Origin: an uncultured Christensenella sp.
GTDB lineage: Bacteria > Bacillota > Clostridia > Christensenellales > UBA1242
Reading direction: 5' to 3'
Assembly (NCBI GenBank): GCA_905195085.1
Contig: CAJJUK010000021.1
Span: forward strand, 1 to 26,479
DNA length: 26,479 nt
The translations under genes were made by a program, and so were the position numbers. The notes under the pieces are model-generated. The model was given only the letters and a program-made list of their open reading frames with translations, searched no databases and was not told the DNA's origin. Positions within the stretch are counted from its first letter, which is position 1. The number at the start of each line of letters is the position of its first letter. This document shows positions 14,540 to 21,447 of the stretch, piece after piece.

Positions 14540-15244
14540 ATGAATATAGATAGTTTATTGAAATATCAAAAAATGGACGAAGAGTTGTTTAAGGTAGAGC
14601 AAAAAATTTCAAACAGTCCATACAGAAAAAAAGCAAACGAACTTACGGCTGTTGCAAAAAAATCACAAAACAAGTCAGCAGAACTTGAAGCGGAAGCGGA
14701 AAAACTTATTGCTGAAATTGCTGATTTGAAAGAAAAATATAATGTCAACAAGACAAAATCGGAAGAAATGCTTTCAAGCAAAATTGAAGATATGTCTTTT
14801 GAAGAAATTGACAAGATTAATGCTTTGAAATCAAAAATCTTATCAAATTTGAATGTGCTTGAGAAGATGTTGCAAAAAAGTGCAGAAAATATCAATCATA
14901 TTCTTTCTGAATTCAACAAGACAAAAAAACTTTATGATGAAGCAAGGGCGCAATATAGCATTTGCAAGCAAAAGATTGATGAAGAAACAAAAGCATATGA
15001 ACCTGAAAAAGAGAGAATCAAAAAAGAATTGGCTGTGCTTGAAAAAGCTGTTGATCCAGAAATTATGGCAGAATACAAAAAGAAGAGAAATGACAACATC
15101 TTTCCAGTCATTGTTCCTCTTGAAGGTGGAAATTTCTGCGGAAGATGTCGTATGGAACTTCCAAAAGTTGCAATTTCTCGTCTTAAGGAAAAAGGCGTCA
15201 TAACTTGCGAGCATTGCAAAAGATTCATTTATCTCAAACCATAA
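14540..15244 (+). CDS. Coiled-coil protein with C4 zinc ribbon (DUF164 / zf-RING_7 type)
   Basis: 234 residues. Residues 1 to about 190 are an almost continuous coiled coil (KANELTAVAKKSQNKSAELE and onward). The C-terminus has a zinc ribbon: CGRCRMEL, then CEHCKRFIYL about 20 residues later. This matches the C4-type zinc-ribbon family (COG1579), which often sits beside sigA or near nif3-like genes in Gram-positive bacteria and is thought to bind nucleic acid; its exact role is unsettled. The start follows GGAG (14529-14532). With 48 bases to rpoD and no terminator between, it is the third gene of the dnaG operon, closed by a strong terminator. Confidence 0.88.
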   Translation: MNIDSLLKYQKMDEELFKVEQKISNSPYRKKANELTAVAKKSQNKSAELEAEAEKLIAEIADLKEKYNVNKTKSEEMLSSKIEDMSFEEIDKINALKSKILSNLNVLEKMLQKSAENINHILSEFNKTKKLYDEARAQYSICKQKIDEETKAYEPEKERIKKELAVLEKAVDPEIMAEYKKKRNDNIFPVIVPLEGGNFCGRCRMELPKVAISRLKEKGVITCEHCKRFIYLKP

Positions 15245-15275
15245 AAAGAAACAAATTTTCTGTTTCTTTTTTTTA
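15245..15275 (+). terminator. Terminator of the dnaG-rpoD operon
   Basis: AAAGAAACA (15245-15253) pairs with TGTTTCTTT (15261-15269), followed by a T-run. Confidence 0.85.
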
Positions 15276-15283
15276 TTTTGCTG

Positions 15284-15312
15284 TTGACAACTCCTTTTTG
15301 TGATGTTAATAT
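15284..15312 (+). promoter_or_regulatory. Promoter of the beta-helix protein gene
   Basis: Consensus TTGACA (15284-15289), exactly 17 bases ending in TGT, TAATAT (15307-15312). The ATG at 15278 lies upstream of this promoter and cannot be the start. Confidence 0.7.
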
Positions 15313-15331
15313 ATTACAAAGCGAGGGAAAA

Positions 15332-15952
15332 ATGCAGGGGCTTAAGTTTGTTTATGATTTGAAAGATGTTAGATCAATTGATTGTGGCAATGGAAAGATT
15401 CTCAAGTTTTATAGAATTGTTGCCAACAGAGATATCAACAATCCGCATGGACTGATTAAAAAGGGCGAAAAAGGTGGATATATCGTTGAAGGTGCACTTT
15501 CACAAGAAGATGAAAGTTGGGTAGATTCCAAATCTATTGTTGGACCTGATTGCTATATAGGTGGAAATGGTTATGTTGAAGATTCAATGTTGTTTCACTC
15601 TGTTAGAGTTGGAAACAGCGGAGCAATCATTTCATCAAAAGTCATGCCAAGGACAATTACCACAGTGTTTGGTGGCAGCATGATTTGTGATTGTCAAATC
15701 AATGGTGATGTTGTTTTGTCCGGAGAGGCAAGGTTGGACTCTTGTTCAGTTGAAGGTCATCTTTCAATGACGCACAACACTTCTTTGCAAAATTGTGCAA
15801 TCAGGGGTGTTAAAGACGGAATTTCTGTTGTCAATGACTTGAGAATGGTTGAAAAGAAGATTGAAGGAAGAGGACTGCTCAATTGCTCGAACGAAATCAA
15901 AATCTCTGACAGATATGCCTTTGACGAAACGATTTTGAATAAGAAAAAATAA
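15332..15952 (+). CDS. Left-handed beta-helix protein, YdcK-like
   Basis: 206 residues from ATG 15332 (SD GAGGGA, 15323-15328). The N-terminal part (YRIVANRDI, then GLIKKGEKGGYIVEG.LSQEDESWV) matches the opening of the YdcK-like family found in bacteria and phages. Short strand repeats with G, V and I at regular spacing (GPDCYIGGNGYVEDSMLFHSVRV) then predict a hexapeptide-type left-handed helix, but with fewer clear repeats than acyltransferases. No catalytic residue can be assigned and the function is unknown. It is a single-gene unit ending in a terminator shared with the cysteine desulfurase gene. Confidence 0.65.
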   Translation: MQGLKFVYDLKDVRSIDCGNGKILKFYRIVANRDINNPHGLIKKGEKGGYIVEGALSQEDESWVDSKSIVGPDCYIGGNGYVEDSMLFHSVRVGNSGAIISSKVMPRTITTVFGGSMICDCQINGDVVLSGEARLDSCSVEGHLSMTHNTSLQNCAIRGVKDGISVVNDLRMVEKKIEGRGLLNCSNEIKISDRYAFDETILNKKK

Positions 15953-15980
15953 GAGATGTGAATTGCATCTCTTTTATTTT
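15951..15980. terminator. Bidirectional terminator
   Basis: AAGAGATG (15951-15958) pairs with CATCTCTT (15966-15973), with T-rich sequence on the right and A-rich on the left. It serves the beta-helix gene and the converging cysteine desulfurase, whose stop codon directly abuts it. Confidence 0.8.
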
Positions 15981-17113
15981 TTTGTGTGTCTTAGAAAAGT
16001 CTTTATTGCCATAACCAATTTTTCAATTTCTTGATAGGTATTGAAAAACGATAATGAAACTCTGACTGCACCTTGGTCAAGCGTTCCCAAAGATTTATGC
16101 TTCAGTGGAGCACAGTGATATCCGCTTCGGACGCAAATTCCCCATTTTTCATTCAAATAGTTTGCCACTTTTGTTGAATCCACATCTGGAACATTGAAAG
16201 CAAAAACTCCATTTGTGTTCTCAGTTTTTGTGTAAACCTCAATCGGAAGTTTTGAAAGTTCATAGTGAAGATAGGTTGTCAAATCTTCCATTTTTTCTTG
16301 AATGAATTTAAAGTTCTCTTCAACAAATCTGACGCCTTCACCAAATCCCAAAATTGCTGGAGTATTTATTGTTCCGCTTTCAAAACGCTCGGGAGCAGAA
16401 TTTGGTTGAACGAGTTCCAGTGAATTTGTTCCTGTTCCGCCAAAGCGAATTGGTTGCAAATCGACATTTCCGTTCAGTGCAAGACATCCAACGCCTTGAG
16501 GGCCATAGAAACCTTTATGGGGTGCAAGAGAAAGCATTGAAATGTTCATTTTTTGCATATCATAGATAAAATGTCCGCCGCCTTGTGCGCCGTCAACCAG
16601 AAACAGAATGTTTCTATCTTTCAAGTTTTTTCCAATTTCTTCAATGTCCGCAACATCACCATTGACGTTGGATATGTGGTTGCAGACAACCAGATATGTT
16701 TTGTCTGTGATTTGGTTTTCAATATCCTGCCAAGTTATTCCCAATTTGCCTGATTGTTTTGCGACTGAATATGAAAAAGATGGAGAGCATTGTCTCAAAT
16801 GCTCCAGTGGGCGCAACACAGAGTTATGTTCGTTGACTGTGCAGATGACATGACCATCAGGCTGAAAACTTCCCAAAATTGCAAGGTTGAGAGCATCGGT
16901 GCAATTCAATGTGAAGATGACATTTTCTGCTGTTGTTCCGACATGATTGGCAACTGTTGTTCTGACATTTTCCACCATCATGGCGGTTTTTAATGCTTGC
17001 TTGTGTCCGCTTCTGCCTGGATTTGCAGAATATTCGATCAGTGCACTTAAAACAGCCTTTTGGACAGACTTTGGTTTTATTAAACTTGATGCAGAATTAT
17101 CTAAATAAATCAT
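15974..17113 (-). CDS. Cysteine desulfurase family protein (class V aminotransferase, SufS-like)
   Basis: 379 residues, full length. It starts with YLDNSASSLIKPK and NPGRSGH, typical of the family. The PLP-binding lysine is K200 in LAPHKGFYGPQGVG. The active-site cysteine is C334 in VRSGYHCAPLKHKSLG, the RSGxHCAP form of group II (SufS/CsdA-like) enzymes. It releases sulfur from cysteine as a persulfide for Fe-S clusters or other thio-cofactors, or may act on selenocysteine. No sufBCD or iscU is in view. It resembles the stand-alone branch often found beside DUF3343 genes, and a DUF3343 gene is divergently placed 77 bases away. SD GAGGG precedes ATG 17113. Confidence 0.92.
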   Translation of the reverse strand: MIYLDNSASSLIKPKSVQKAVLSALIEYSANPGRSGHKQALKTAMMVENVRTTVANHVGTTAENVIFTLNCTDALNLAILGSFQPDGHVICTVNEHNSVLRPLEHLRQCSPSFSYSVAKQSGKLGITWQDIENQITDKTYLVVCNHISNVNGDVADIEEIGKNLKDRNILFLVDGAQGGGHFIYDMQKMNISMLSLAPHKGFYGPQGVGCLALNGNVDLQPIRFGGTGTNSLELVQPNSAPERFESGTINTPAILGFGEGVRFVEENFKFIQEKMEDLTTYLHYELSKLPIEVYTKTENTNGVFAFNVPDVDSTKVANYLNEKWGICVRSGYHCAPLKHKSLGTLDQGAVRVSLSFFNTYQEIEKLVMAIKTFLRHTKK

Positions 17114-17190
17114 TACAACCCTCTTTTAAACAAATTAGATGTATTAACAATATAATAAATAAGGGGAGAATTTGTGCATAAGGAGGTGCT

Positions 17191-17448
17191 GTGAATTACA
17201 CTCTTGCTGTTTTCAAATCAAGATTTGCAACACTAAACTTTGCAAATTTGCTTAGGGCAAACAATGTTCCTGTGGCAATCATAAACACACCTCAGAGCAT
17301 TGGCAGAGCATGTGGAATCTCGGTTAAATTCTTGAGCGATTATTATTCCAAAGTTCAATCTCTTATAGCACGAACAGGACTGAACAATTTTGACGGGTTT
17401 TATTGCTACACAGAGAGAAATGGAAAAATAAATTTGTTCAAGTTGTGA
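17191..17448 (+). CDS. DUF3343 protein, putative Se/S carrier
   Basis: 85 residues. The pattern LAVFKSRFATLNFANLLRANN then NTPQSIGRACGISVKF, with a single conserved cysteine (C41), matches DUF3343, a small family proposed to carry sulfur or selenium. The start is GTG 17191, four bases after AGGAGG (17181-17186). It is divergent from the cysteine desulfurase, which supports a role as sulfur acceptor; that link is inferred from context. No selD, SelA-like gene or TusA/YedF partner is visible in the window. Confidence 0.8.
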   Translation: MNYTLAVFKSRFATLNFANLLRANNVPVAIINTPQSIGRACGISVKFLSDYYSKVQSLIARTGLNNFDGFYCYTERNGKINLFKL

Positions 17449-17477
17449 TGTTAGGAAAATAAAGTTCATACAAAAAC

Positions 17478-17505
17478 AAAGAAGCATAATAATGCTTCTT
17501 TTTCA
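17478..17505 (+). terminator. Terminator after the DUF3343 gene
   Basis: AAAGAAGCAT (17478-17487) and ATGCTTCTTT (17492-17501) around an AATA loop, followed by T residues. It isolates the next gene, which therefore needs its own promoter. Confidence 0.8.
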
Positions 17506-17517
17506 TAAAATAGCGTT

Positions 17518-18054
17518 ATGAAGTGGTTTTTCTCTATCTTTTTTTGCCTATCATTTGTCTTTTTGGCTGTTTTTGGAGTCAATTGTGTCTATGGTTACAT
17601 TTTTCCGATCAAGTTTCAAGGTGAAATAGAAAATGCTTGCGAAATTTATGATGTTGACCAAGCGGTTGTGTTTTCACTTATCAATGTGGAGAGCCATTTC
17701 AACAAAAACGCATTGTCATCAAAAGGAGCAGTTGGGCTTATGCAAGTCATGCCTTCGACTGCTCAAGGACTTGCGAAAGAAATTGGCACCGATGAAGAAT
17801 ATGATTTGCAAAATCCTGATGACAACATTATGTTTGGGACATATTATATCTCAAAGTTGATTGATAAGTTTGAAATTCTTGAAACTGCACTAGCGGCATA
17901 CAATGCGGGGCCTACTAATGTGACAAATTGGCTTAATGATGAAAAGTATAGTGATGACGGTTCAACATTGAAAGATATTCCATTTGAAGAAACCAAAAAT
18001 TATGTTGAAAGATTCAAGACAAATTACAATTATTACAGCAAAAAGATAAAATAA
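17518..18054 (+). CDS. Lytic transglycosylase (SLT domain), membrane-anchored or secreted
   Basis: 178 residues. An N-terminal hydrophobic segment (about 3-27) is a signal anchor or signal peptide. The SLT fold follows: the catalytic glutamate is E58 in SLINVESHF, then SSKGAVGLMQVMPSTA and ALAAYNAGPTNV. It cleaves the glycan strands of peptidoglycan, forming 1,6-anhydro ends, for wall remodelling or assembly of wall-spanning machines. No peptidoglycan-binding domain is attached. There is no SD; a TAAAAT (17506-17511) ends six bases before ATG 17518, as in the two other SD-less genes, though no clear -35 is seen here. Confidence 0.92.
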   Translation: MKWFFSIFFCLSFVFLAVFGVNCVYGYIFPIKFQGEIENACEIYDVDQAVVFSLINVESHFNKNALSSKGAVGLMQVMPSTAQGLAKEIGTDEEYDLQNPDDNIMFGTYYISKLIDKFEILETALAAYNAGPTNVTNWLNDEKYSDDGSTLKDIPFEETKNYVERFKTNYNYYSKKIK

Positions 18055-18076
18055 AAAGAAGGGAAGCCTTCTTTTT
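18053..18076. terminator. Bidirectional terminator
   Basis: AAAAAGAAGG (18053-18062) pairs perfectly with CCTTCTTTTT (18067-18076), loop GAAG. It lies between the converging transglycosylase and phosphatase genes. Confidence 0.85.
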
Positions 18077-18901
18077 TTAGATTTTGAAGTAAACAGCACT
18101 TGAATCATCATGAATTTTTGTTCTTGGGAATTTGTTGCAACCAGAATCTTCTTTTTGTGTTTTATGCAGCAAATTAAACAAATCCACCAATGTTTGTCCA
18201 TTGTCAAGTTGCTGAAAAATTTGCTTTTTTTTGAAAAGGTCGAGAGTGTCCCAAAGTTGACTGAAACCGTCTGAGTAGAGCAAGATTTCATCTCCGCTTT
18301 CTATGCTTAATTCTCCTTGCAATGCGTGGTCACAGGCCTCAATGCTGTCGCATAATATCCAGTATCCGTTTTTTGTGTTTTTTGACAATCTTTTCTTTAA
18401 GATGTCATCATCAACAAATTTCCTTGCTTGAATCACATCAATATTTTTTTCTTTTGCAATCTTGACCATAGTGTCGATGTTTATCTTGTCCAATTTTGAA
18501 AGTTTATTGGTTGTGAAATCTTTAACAGAATTTTTATGCCTAAACAAAAAACCGCAATCTCCCAAAACAAAATATTCAAGTTTGTTTTGTTTTTGTCTTA
18601 CAATTGCGATTGCTGCACTTGGCATGTCAATTACGTCGTGTTTTCCAGATAATTTTTTAAAATCTTTTGCAATTTTTATGATACCTTTTTTCACGATTTC
18701 AGAAATTGACAAATCTTCATGTTTCAGTTCCTTTTCCAGAAATTTTCCGAATTGCAAAGAAAACCATTTTGCATCAGTTTCTTCATTTGAAAATTTTTCT
18801 GGCGTAAGTGATGTCGCTCCATCAATTACAAAAGAAAATTGCTCTCCAAAAAATGCGTAGTCTTCATTCCATTCGCGGCCAGCAAAAGAAATTTTTTTCA
18901 T
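18077..18901 (-). CDS. PP2C-like serine/threonine phosphatase
   Basis: 274 residues. PP2C (PPM) landmarks in order: NEDYAFF near the start, FVIDGATSL with the metal-binding Asp-Gly, MPSAAIAIV, VLGDCGFLF, LLYSDGFSQLWD and a C-terminal DDSSAVYF carrying the late Asp. It should remove phosphate from Ser/Thr using Mn or Mg. The sequence is diverged from PrpC-type enzymes and no partner kinase is nearby. The start is ATG 18901 after GGAGA; an in-frame ATG seven codons upstream has no SD. tRNA-Leu lies 44 bases upstream on the same strand and may share its promoter. Confidence 0.82.
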   Translation of the reverse strand: MKKISFAGREWNEDYAFFGEQFSFVIDGATSLTPEKFSNEETDAKWFSLQFGKFLEKELKHEDLSISEIVKKGIIKIAKDFKKLSGKHDVIDMPSAAIAIVRQKQNKLEYFVLGDCGFLFRHKNSVKDFTTNKLSKLDKINIDTMVKIAKEKNIDVIQARKFVDDDILKKRLSKNTKNGYWILCDSIEACDHALQGELSIESGDEILLYSDGFSQLWDTLDLFKKKQIFQQLDNGQTLVDLFNLLHKTQKEDSGCNKFPRTKIHDDSSAVYFKI

Positions 18902-18945
18902 AAGTTCTCCATATTTTTTCATTTGTTTTACAATAATAAGTTAAA

Positions 18946-19027
18946 TGGTGCGGATAACAGGAGTTGAACCTGCACCCTTTCGGACTGGAACCTAAATCCA
19001 GCGTGTCTGCCATTCCACCATATCCGC
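18946..19027 (-). tRNA. tRNA-Leu (anticodon UAG)
   Basis: 82 bases with acceptor GCGGATA / TATCCGC, anticodon loop TTTAGGT, the long variable arm of class II tRNAs, A73 and encoded CCA. Confidence 0.95.
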
Positions 19028-19035
19028 ATAAATAA

Positions 19036-19064
19036 ATGATATCATAAACTAATACTTTTTACAA
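19036..19064 (-). promoter_or_regulatory. Promoter of tRNA-Leu
   Basis: On minus: TTGTAA (19064-19059), 17-base spacer ending in TGA, TATCAT (19041-19036). May also drive the phosphatase gene. Confidence 0.6.
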
Positions 19065-19092
19065 CTTTTCACAAAATAGTTTTAGAATTTGT

Positions 19093-19120
19093 TTGAGTTT
19101 TTGCTCTATATTGTTATAAT
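19093..19120 (+). promoter_or_regulatory. Promoter of the membrane protein pair
   Basis: TTGAGT (19093-19098), 16-base spacer ending in TGT, consensus TATAAT (19115-19120). Confidence 0.65.
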
Positions 19121-19138
19121 AATTTCAAGGAGAAAGAA

Positions 19139-19888
19139 ATGGACAAACTGCTTAAGAATTTAATAATTCCTATGATTATAACATTTGTAATCATTATTGC
19201 TTTTGTAACTTTAAATACATTACTTTTGAAAAACAAGAGTGAAAAAGCCAAGTTGTGGCCTATCAGGATTGTGTTTTTTCTTTTGGTTGCACTTGAAATT
19301 GCAAAGATTTTCTATTTGATTGGAAGAGATGGAGCATTTTATCCAAACAGATATCCAATTGTTTTTTGTTCTATGGTTATGTATGCATATCCACTTTTCT
19401 GTTTCAAACAAAACAGGTTTTCCGATGTGGCTAAAGGATTTTCAATTATTCCAAGCATTTTGGCATTTGTAATGTTTGCTTCAATTCAGTGGAAATATAA
19501 TATGTCCATCATACAAGTTCATAGTTATATTTATCATGGTTCAATGCTTGCTGTTGCAATTTATCTTTTAACTGCAAAACTTTATAAATTTGAATTTAAA
19601 AAATTCTATGGACAATTTTTGGCTGTGGGTGGCTACATACTTATCGCCAGTTGCATCAGTTTGCTGATCGGTGGTTCAATCTCTGTTTTTGCTCCGGGAG
19701 ACCCTTATTTAGGTTTCTTATATAATGTCTCTGGTTTTGGTGTTGGAATATGCATAATGTTAATTGCAGTTTTTGTGGCATATTTTGCTGTGTATGGTAT
19801 CATTGAATTATGTTCAAGGCGCGGGAAAAAGAAAATTGAAAAAACAATTAATAATGAAGAAAATGTAGAGAGGTTGCAAAATGTTTGA
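19139..19888 (+). CDS. Multi-pass membrane protein, possibly YwaF/TMEM164-like
   Basis: 249 residues with about seven hydrophobic segments and a charged cytosolic tail (SRRGKKKIEK). The pattern RYPIVFCSMVMYAYPL in the third segment and a later VHSYIYHGSM recall the YwaF/TP0381 integral membrane family, where Pro, Cys and His recur at these places. The match is by eye. The family function is uncertain. SD AAGGAG lies shortly before ATG 19139. The next gene starts within its last eight bases, so the two are co-translated. Confidence 0.55.
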   Translation: MDKLLKNLIIPMIITFVIIIAFVTLNTLLLKNKSEKAKLWPIRIVFFLLVALEIAKIFYLIGRDGAFYPNRYPIVFCSMVMYAYPLFCFKQNRFSDVAKGFSIIPSILAFVMFASIQWKYNMSIIQVHSYIYHGSMLAVAIYLLTAKLYKFEFKKFYGQFLAVGGYILIASCISLLIGGSISVFAPGDPYLGFLYNVSGFGVGICIMLIAVFVAYFAVYGIIELCSRRGKKKIEKTINNEENVERLQNV

Positions 19889-20570
19889 TAGTTTGTTTTT
19901 AGTTTTGATAAGCATCTTTGTTCCAATAATTGTTTTTACTGGATTTAAAATTTATAAGTGTAAAAATTGTAAGAAATTTTTAATTGCTCTCAGTGTTGTT
20001 TTTCTGGCATTAGAGGTTATCAGATTTTTTTGCAACGCAGCGTTTTATCAAGACGCAGAAACGCCAAGTTCTGATTTGAAATTTGGTTTCATAACTGTTT
20101 TGTGTATCCTCAGTTTGTTTGCAACTTTCAACAGCAGTAAATTTGCGGGGAGAGAACTTCGAAGTGTCTTCATTTTGACATCACTTGCACCTATAGTGCT
20201 TGGTTTGTTCAATCCTAATGTCTATGTGAATGCTCTTGATGTCAATGGTGTTTGCAAAGCAATCTATATGATTGAAAGTGGAGTCACATTGTCAATTGCT
20301 TTGTTTTATGTGCTTGACAAGGACATGAAAATTGGTGCGTGGAACATTCTTTGGGCAAGTCTTTTTGTTCTGATATTTGTTGGTATTGATGCTTTGACAA
20401 TATGGTATTGGAAAATCAACACCGCATTTGATTTGATGTGGTATATGTCTTGGTTGACTGTGATATTGACCGTTCCGGTTATGTTTGGAATAAATCAAAT
20501 TTATCATTTATGCAAAGAGAAGAGAAACAGACAAAAAGATTTGAATGATAGTGAAAATGTGACTGAGTAA
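19881..20570 (+). CDS. Multi-pass membrane protein, probable diverged paralogue of the preceding gene
   Basis: 229 residues, about seven hydrophobic segments and a charged tail (KEKRNRQKDLNDSE). The segment layout copies the previous protein: LSVVFLALEVIRFF here aligns with FFLLVALEIAKIFY there, each followed by a short polar stretch with AFY. The conserved His, Pro and Cys positions of the first protein are not obvious here. ATG 19881 overlaps the preceding stop; SD GAGAGG is inside the first gene. The two may form a heteromeric membrane unit (inference). Confidence 0.6.
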   Translation: MFDSLFLVLISIFVPIIVFTGFKIYKCKNCKKFLIALSVVFLALEVIRFFCNAAFYQDAETPSSDLKFGFITVLCILSLFATFNSSKFAGRELRSVFILTSLAPIVLGLFNPNVYVNALDVNGVCKAIYMIESGVTLSIALFYVLDKDMKIGAWNILWASLFVLIFVGIDALTIWYWKINTAFDLMWYMSWLTVILTVPVMFGINQIYHLCKEKRNRQKDLNDSENVTE

Positions 20571-20578
20571 TTTATAAA

Positions 20579-20612
20579 AAAGAACTTACACAAATTGTAA
20601 GTTCTTTTTTTT
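20579..20612. terminator. Bidirectional terminator
   Basis: AGAACTTACA (20581-20590) pairs with TGTAAGTTCT (20596-20605), with A-run before and T-run after. It ends both the membrane pair on plus and the tRNA operon on minus. Confidence 0.9.
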
Positions 20613-20615
20613 GAT

Positions 20616-20691
20616 TGGTGGCTCGCCGGAGGCTCGAACTCCGGACCCCAAGATTAAAAGTCTTGTGCTCTACCAACTGAGCTAGCGAACC
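20616..20691 (-). tRNA. tRNA-Lys (anticodon UUU)
   Basis: Acceptor GGTTCGC / GCGAGCC, anticodon loop CTTTTAA, A73 and encoded CCA. Last gene of the minus-strand tRNA operon. Confidence 0.95.
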
Positions 20692-20722
20692 ATATTCAAT
20701 TTTCTTTTTCCACTCTGTGTGG

Positions 20723-20745
20723 ATTGGCAGGGGTGGCAGGATTTG
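20723..20745 (-). repeat. Copy of the 3' end of tRNA-Gln(UUG)
   Basis: 23 bases identical to 20906-20928, covering half of the T-loop, the T-stem 3' strand, the acceptor 3' strand, GCCA and AAT. The rest of a tRNA is not present beside it, so this is a fragment and not a gene. Confidence 0.85.
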
Positions 20746-20882
20746 CTTAGGTTGACGAAAAGTTTACTTTTGGACAGTCAACCGCCGACCACATTTGCCC
20801 TCATGCTTTGGTCGAGCCTACGATAAGTAGGTTCAGTGAAATGTGAATTTCACAAGAAAACTTTGTTTTCTTAATCCTGCCA
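20734..20882. repeat. 149-base insert with 10-base inverted ends and internal hairpins
   Basis: TGGCAGGATT (20734-20743) and AATCCTGCCA (20873-20882) form perfect inverted ends. Inside are further hairpins: GGTTGAC/GTCAACC with a nested AAAAG/CTTTT, GAGCCTAC/GTAGGTTC, GTGAAAT/ATTTCAC and AAGAAAAC/GTTTTCTT. No ORF is present. It could be a small non-autonomous mobile element, a remnant of integration at the tRNA, or a structured RNA; I cannot tell which. Confidence 0.55.
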
Positions 20883-20907
20883 AACATTCTTTTCGTTTGA
20901 CAAGAAT

Positions 20908-20982
20908 TGGCAGGGGTGGCAGGATTTGAACCTACGCATGCAAGAGTCAAAGTCTTGTGCCTTACCGCTTGGCGACACCCCT
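20908..20982 (-). tRNA. tRNA-Gln (anticodon UUG)
   Basis: Acceptor AGGGGTG / CACCCCT, anticodon loop CTTTGAC, T-loop TTCAAAT, G73 and encoded CCA. Its 3' end is duplicated 183 bases further downstream. Confidence 0.95.
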
Positions 20983-20998
20983 ATGTGTTCATAGTTAT

Positions 20999-21074
20999 TG
21001 GCTGGGGTGGTAGGATTCGAACCTACGCAATGTTGGAGTCAGAGTCCAATGCCTTACCGCTTGGCGACACCCCA
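20999..21074 (-). tRNA. tRNA-Gln (anticodon CUG)
   Basis: Acceptor TGGGGTG / CACCCCA, anticodon loop CTCTGAC, G73 and encoded CCA. Close paralogue of the neighbouring tRNA-Gln(UUG). Confidence 0.95.
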
Positions 21075-21099
21075 TCGTCCGCTTTTGCGGAAGTTTATA

Positions 21100-21176
21100 T
21101 GGGGTGATCGAAGGGGGTCGAACCCTTGACCTCCAGAGCCACAATCTGGCGTTCTGCCAACTGAACTACGACCACC
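21100..21176 (-). tRNA. tRNA-His (anticodon GUG)
   Basis: Acceptor GTGGTCG / CGATCAC, encoded G-1 opposite C73 as expected for tRNA-His, anticodon GTG, encoded CCA. Confidence 0.95.
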
Positions 21177-21179
21177 ACA

Positions 21180-21256
<77 letters not shown>

Positions 21257-21260
21257 AGAT

Positions 21261-21334
21261 TGGAGCAGGTGAAGGGAATCGGACCCTCGCAACCAGCTTG
21301 GAAGGCTAGTGTTCTACCACTGAACTACACCTGC
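21261..21334 (-). tRNA. tRNA-Gly (anticodon UCC)
   Basis: Acceptor GCAGGTG / CACCTGC, anticodon loop CTTCCAA, U73 and encoded CCA. First gene of the minus-strand tRNA operon. Confidence 0.95.
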
Positions 21335-21346
21335 GAATGCTCTAAT

Positions 21347-21375
21347 AGTTTATCATGACAATATCAAAAAGTCAA
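21347..21375 (-). promoter_or_regulatory. Promoter of the six-tRNA operon
   Basis: On minus: TTGACT (21375-21370), 17-base spacer ending in TGA, TAAACT (21352-21347). Transcription should begin near 21340, just before tRNA-Gly. Confidence 0.7.
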
Positions 21376-21394
21376 GAAAAATTATAAAAAATTT

Positions 21395-21432
21395 AAAAAA
21401 GAATGTACGAATTATGTGACATTCCTTTTTTA
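21395..21432 (-). terminator. Terminator of the Spo0A-like gene
   Basis: GAATGT / ACATTC stem (21401-21406 with 21419-21424) extended by A-run and T-run arms with a one-base bulge. It lies just downstream of the gene on minus and before the tRNA promoter. Confidence 0.6.
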
Positions 21433-21447
21433 ATATGCAAAATATAA

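Noticed and set aside
20692..20907. Possible tmRNA, SRP RNA or RNase P RNA between tRNA-Gln and tRNA-Lys
   Set aside because: None of the conserved motifs of these RNAs is visible, and the tRNA-like part is an exact copy of the neighbouring tRNA-Gln 3' end.
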